Origin: Bacillota bacterium
GTDB taxonomy: Bacteria > Bacillota > Clostridia > DSM-8532
Reading direction: 5' to 3'
NCBI GenBank assembly: GCA_023440865.1
Contig: JAEXRM010000051.1
Location: forward strand, 1-8,210
Length of the DNA: 8,210 bases
The notes below the pieces were generated by a model. That model did no database searches and had not been told where the DNA came from. It was given only the letters and a program-made list of their open reading frames with translations. Positions 6,767-8,210 of the stretch are shown one piece after another. The translations under genes were made by a program, and so were the position numbers. How positions within the stretch are numbered: the stretch's first letter is position 1; each line of letters opens with the position of its first letter.

Positions 6767-7870
6767 ATGCCGACCAGCACGCCGACCATCATGCAGCTCG
6801 ACAACGTGTACCGCATCTACCGCATGGGACAGGAGACCATCTCGGCGGTCGACGGCGTCAGCCTGTCCGTCGGAGCGGGCGAAATCCTCTGCATGCAGGG
6901 GCCGTCCGGATCGGGCAAGTCCACGCTGCTGCACATGATGGCCGGGCTCGACCGGCCCAGCAGGGGCAGCATCATTCTGGGAAAAACCCACATCGAAAAG
7001 CTGTCCGAGGACAGCCTTGCCCTGTTTCGACAGCGGCATATCGGCTTTATCTTCCAAAGCTACTACCTCATCCCCACGCTGACTGCCATTGAGAATGTCA
7101 CGCTTCCGCTGATGTTTGCGGGCGTGGCGCCGGGCAAGCGTTTGAAAATCGCCCGAGAACTGCTGGACGCCGTCGGGCTGAAGGACCGCATGAAGCATCG
7201 GCCTTCTCAGATGAGCGGCGGCCAGCAGCAGCGCGTCAGCATCGCCCGCGCGTTCGCGAACAATCCCAAGATCGTCTTTGCGGACGAGCCCACCGGCAAC
7301 CTTGACACCCACACCACCTATGAAATGATGAACCTCATGACGAAGCTCGCGAAGGAACGCAACCTGACGCTGGTCATCGTCACCCACGACCTGGAGATCT
7401 CCGGGTATGCCACGCGCCTGGTGAAAATCAGGGACGGCCGTGTCGAGGGGATCGAGGAGGGGCCCATGCATCACGCGGGGGCGCCGCCCGAGGTCATCCG
7501 GCTTGCGGCCGAAGTGGACGGCTCAGGCGGGGAGAACGGTCCCGACGGGGAGAACGGCGATGAAGCCGAGGCCGTGACGGACATCGTGAAGGGTGTCGCC
7601 GCGCAGGCAGCGGATACCGTGGGTGTGCGGACAGACGCACACGACGCAACAGGAGATGCGGGGCATGCCGGGGGTCCGGCACCCGCGAAGGCGGAATGGA
7701 CGATTCCGCCACCCGGTTCAGTCAGCGGAACGCCAAAGAAGGCGGACGTTCCGGGAAAAGCGGACAGGCCTGAAAGAACAGGCAATCCAGAGACCGCGGG
7801 CAAGGCGGGAAAACCGTCCAAGGGGACGGGCATCATACGACTCAGCGGAAAGAAGGGGAAGGGCACATGA
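6767..7870 (+). CDS. ABC transporter ATP-binding protein, MacB/LolD type, with long C-terminal tail
   Basis: 367 residues; GGAGG at 6753-6757 lies nine bases before the ATG. The nucleotide-binding domain fills about 9-230: Walker A GPSGSGKST (45-53), Q-loop Gln97 in FIFQSYYLIPT, signature MSGGQQQR (149-156), Walker B IVFADEP with Glu174, D-loop NLD and H-loop His207. Motif spacing and sequence fit the MacB/LolD/FtsE group, which works with FtsX-like permeases in lipoprotein handling, peptide export or envelope mechanotransmission. Known relatives usually end near 220-250 residues. Here about 137 extra residues (231-367) are rich in Gly, Ala, Asp, Lys and Pro, acidic first (a GENG motif occurs twice) and strongly basic at the end (GKKGKGT). 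The tail looks disordered. The stop overlaps the next start by 4 bp (ATGA), so the secreted product is made together with it. A permease is expected beyond the window. Confidence 0.93.
   Translation: MPTSTPTIMQLDNVYRIYRMGQETISAVDGVSLSVGAGEILCMQGPSGSGKSTLLHMMAGLDRPSRGSIILGKTHIEKLSEDSLALFRQRHIGFIFQSYYLIPTLTAIENVTLPLMFAGVAPGKRLKIARELLDAVGLKDRMKHRPSQMSGGQQQRVSIARAFANNPKIVFADEPTGNLDTHTTYEMMNLMTKLAKERNLTLVIVTHDLEISGYATRLVKIRDGRVEGIEEGPMHHAGAPPEVIRLAAEVDGSGGENGPDGENGDEAEAVTDIVKGVAAQAADTVGVRTDAHDATGDAGHAGGPAPAKAEWTIPPPGSVSGTPKKADVPGKADRPERTGNPETAGKAGKPSKGTGIIRLSGKKGKGT
7529..7557 (+). repeat. Short in-frame direct repeat in the ATPase tail
   Basis: GGGGAGAACGG occurs at 7529-7539 and 7547-7557, an 18-bp (six-codon) period that encodes two copies of GENG in the acidic part of the tail. 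It suggests local expansion of the tail by small duplications. Confidence 0.6.
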
Positions 7871-8210
7871 GAAACGGACAGAAGCACACCAGCAAGAATC
7901 GGAGCGGCGCATCGTTGGCCCTCCTCCTCATCATGACCCTGCTCCTCGGATTGACGCCGGTGCGGGCGGGGGCGGCCGTCGTGTCTCCCGACATTGTCGT
8001 GACGGTATCTTCACAATCCGTGTCGACGGTCACCCAGGGGACGGAGTTCACATTGAGTCTGACATATGCCAACGTGTCATCCGCCAACATCACGGACCTG
8101 CTGGTTGACCTGAGCGATGCGACAAATGTCGCGCTCAAGGACAGCGGCTCGATCTACACCCCTGCGACATCGGAGCGCTCGCTCGTCGCAACGACGGGCA
8201 CGGGCTCGGT
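7867..8210 (+). CDS. Secreted beta-rich protein (CARDB/COG1361-like), 3' end cut off
   Basis: The frame starts at ATG 7867 inside the stop of the ATPase gene (ATGA overlap), with a purine-rich AAGGGGAAGGG ribosome-binding site, and stays open to the window end; 114 codons are visible. A basic N-terminus (about 1-15) and a hydrophobic core (ALLLIMTLLLGL) form a signal peptide, with probable cleavage near VRAGA. The mature part begins VVSPDIVVTVSSQSVSTV and continues with TQGTEFTLSLTYANVSSANI, then DLLVDLSDAT. This pattern of a 'sequence given, extended strands, spacing for a differential statement' resembles CARDB/COG1361 domains of surface proteins. Members of that group are known to sit beside MacB-like ABC genes in Bacillota and archaea, so it may be the periplasm-side or wall-side partner of the transporter. 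Family call is moderate; the ORF itself is well supported. Confidence 0.75.
   Translation, partial: MRNGQKHTSKNRSGASLALLLIMTLLLGLTPVRAGAAVVSPDIVVTVSSQSVSTVTQGTEFTLSLTYANVSSANITDLLVDLSDATNVALKDSGSIYTPATSERSLVATTGTGS

Noticed and set aside
6466..7092. Plus-strand frame beginning MKNSVNFLRF at 6466 and running into the ABC gene
   Set aside because: It begins right after the candidate -10, has no spaced ribosome-binding site, becomes Arg/Pro/Gly-rich, and overlaps over 300 bp of the well-supported ATPase gene in another frame.
7471..7887. Minus-strand 138-residue frame opposite the ATPase tail
   Set aside because: Low-complexity Pro/Ser/Ala sequence that mirrors the biased tail codons; no start signal and no domain. 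The plus strand is in frame with the ATPase throughout.
1..8210. Mobile elements, CRISPR arrays, tRNA or rRNA genes
   Set aside because: No transposase or integrase motifs, no regularly spaced repeats, and no recognisable structural RNA was seen on either strand.

Overview
The window is GC-rich and bacterial. I read it as a high-GC member of the Bacillota, possibly close to Paenibacillaceae. The reasons are strong GGAGG ribosome-binding sites, use of TTG and GTG starts, a secreted protein with three SLH (S-layer homology) domains, and FN3-like repeats of a type I associate with Paenibacillus/Cohnella-like exported proteins. This placement is inference; no rRNA or other phylogenetic marker is present.

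Layout. (1) Positions 2-1000, plus strand: the 3' part of a response regulator with an HD-GYP output domain, probably a c-di-GMP phosphodiesterase. (2) Positions 1012-4403, minus strand, read right to left: a promoter, a possible 49-codon leader ORF, a CNNM/CBS/CorC-type membrane protein (putative Mg/Co efflux or 'hemolysin' family) starting at TTG, and a membrane sensor histidine kinase starting at GTG, which overlaps the CorC stop by 4 bp. The kinase converges on the HD-GYP gene with 11 bp between stops. (3) Positions 4239-4643: the leader ORF, its promoter, and two hairpins that probably end transcription of the next gene. (4) Positions 4644-6071, minus strand: an exported SLH protein with two tandem FN3-like repeats. 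(5) Positions 6072-6766: a 695-bp divergent intergenic region with AT-rich promoter islands, dyads and a short direct repeat, but no convincing gene. (6) Positions 6767-8210, plus strand: a MacB/LolD-type ABC ATPase with an unusual charged, Gly/Ala/Lys/Pro-rich C-terminal tail, overlapping by 4 bp a secreted beta-rich protein cut by the window end.

How they may work together. The histidine kinase has no response regulator on its own strand, so the neighbouring REC-HD-GYP protein is the obvious candidate partner. That would link an extracytoplasmic signal to c-di-GMP turnover, and coupling to the CorC gene hints at a cation or envelope signal. The SLH protein, the ABC ATPase and the secreted protein all point to the cell envelope. 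Most families here are known. The least ordinary points are the leader ORF, the ATPase tail, the ATPase/secreted-protein pair and the duplicated FN3-like module. I did not find a clear case for a wholly new system.
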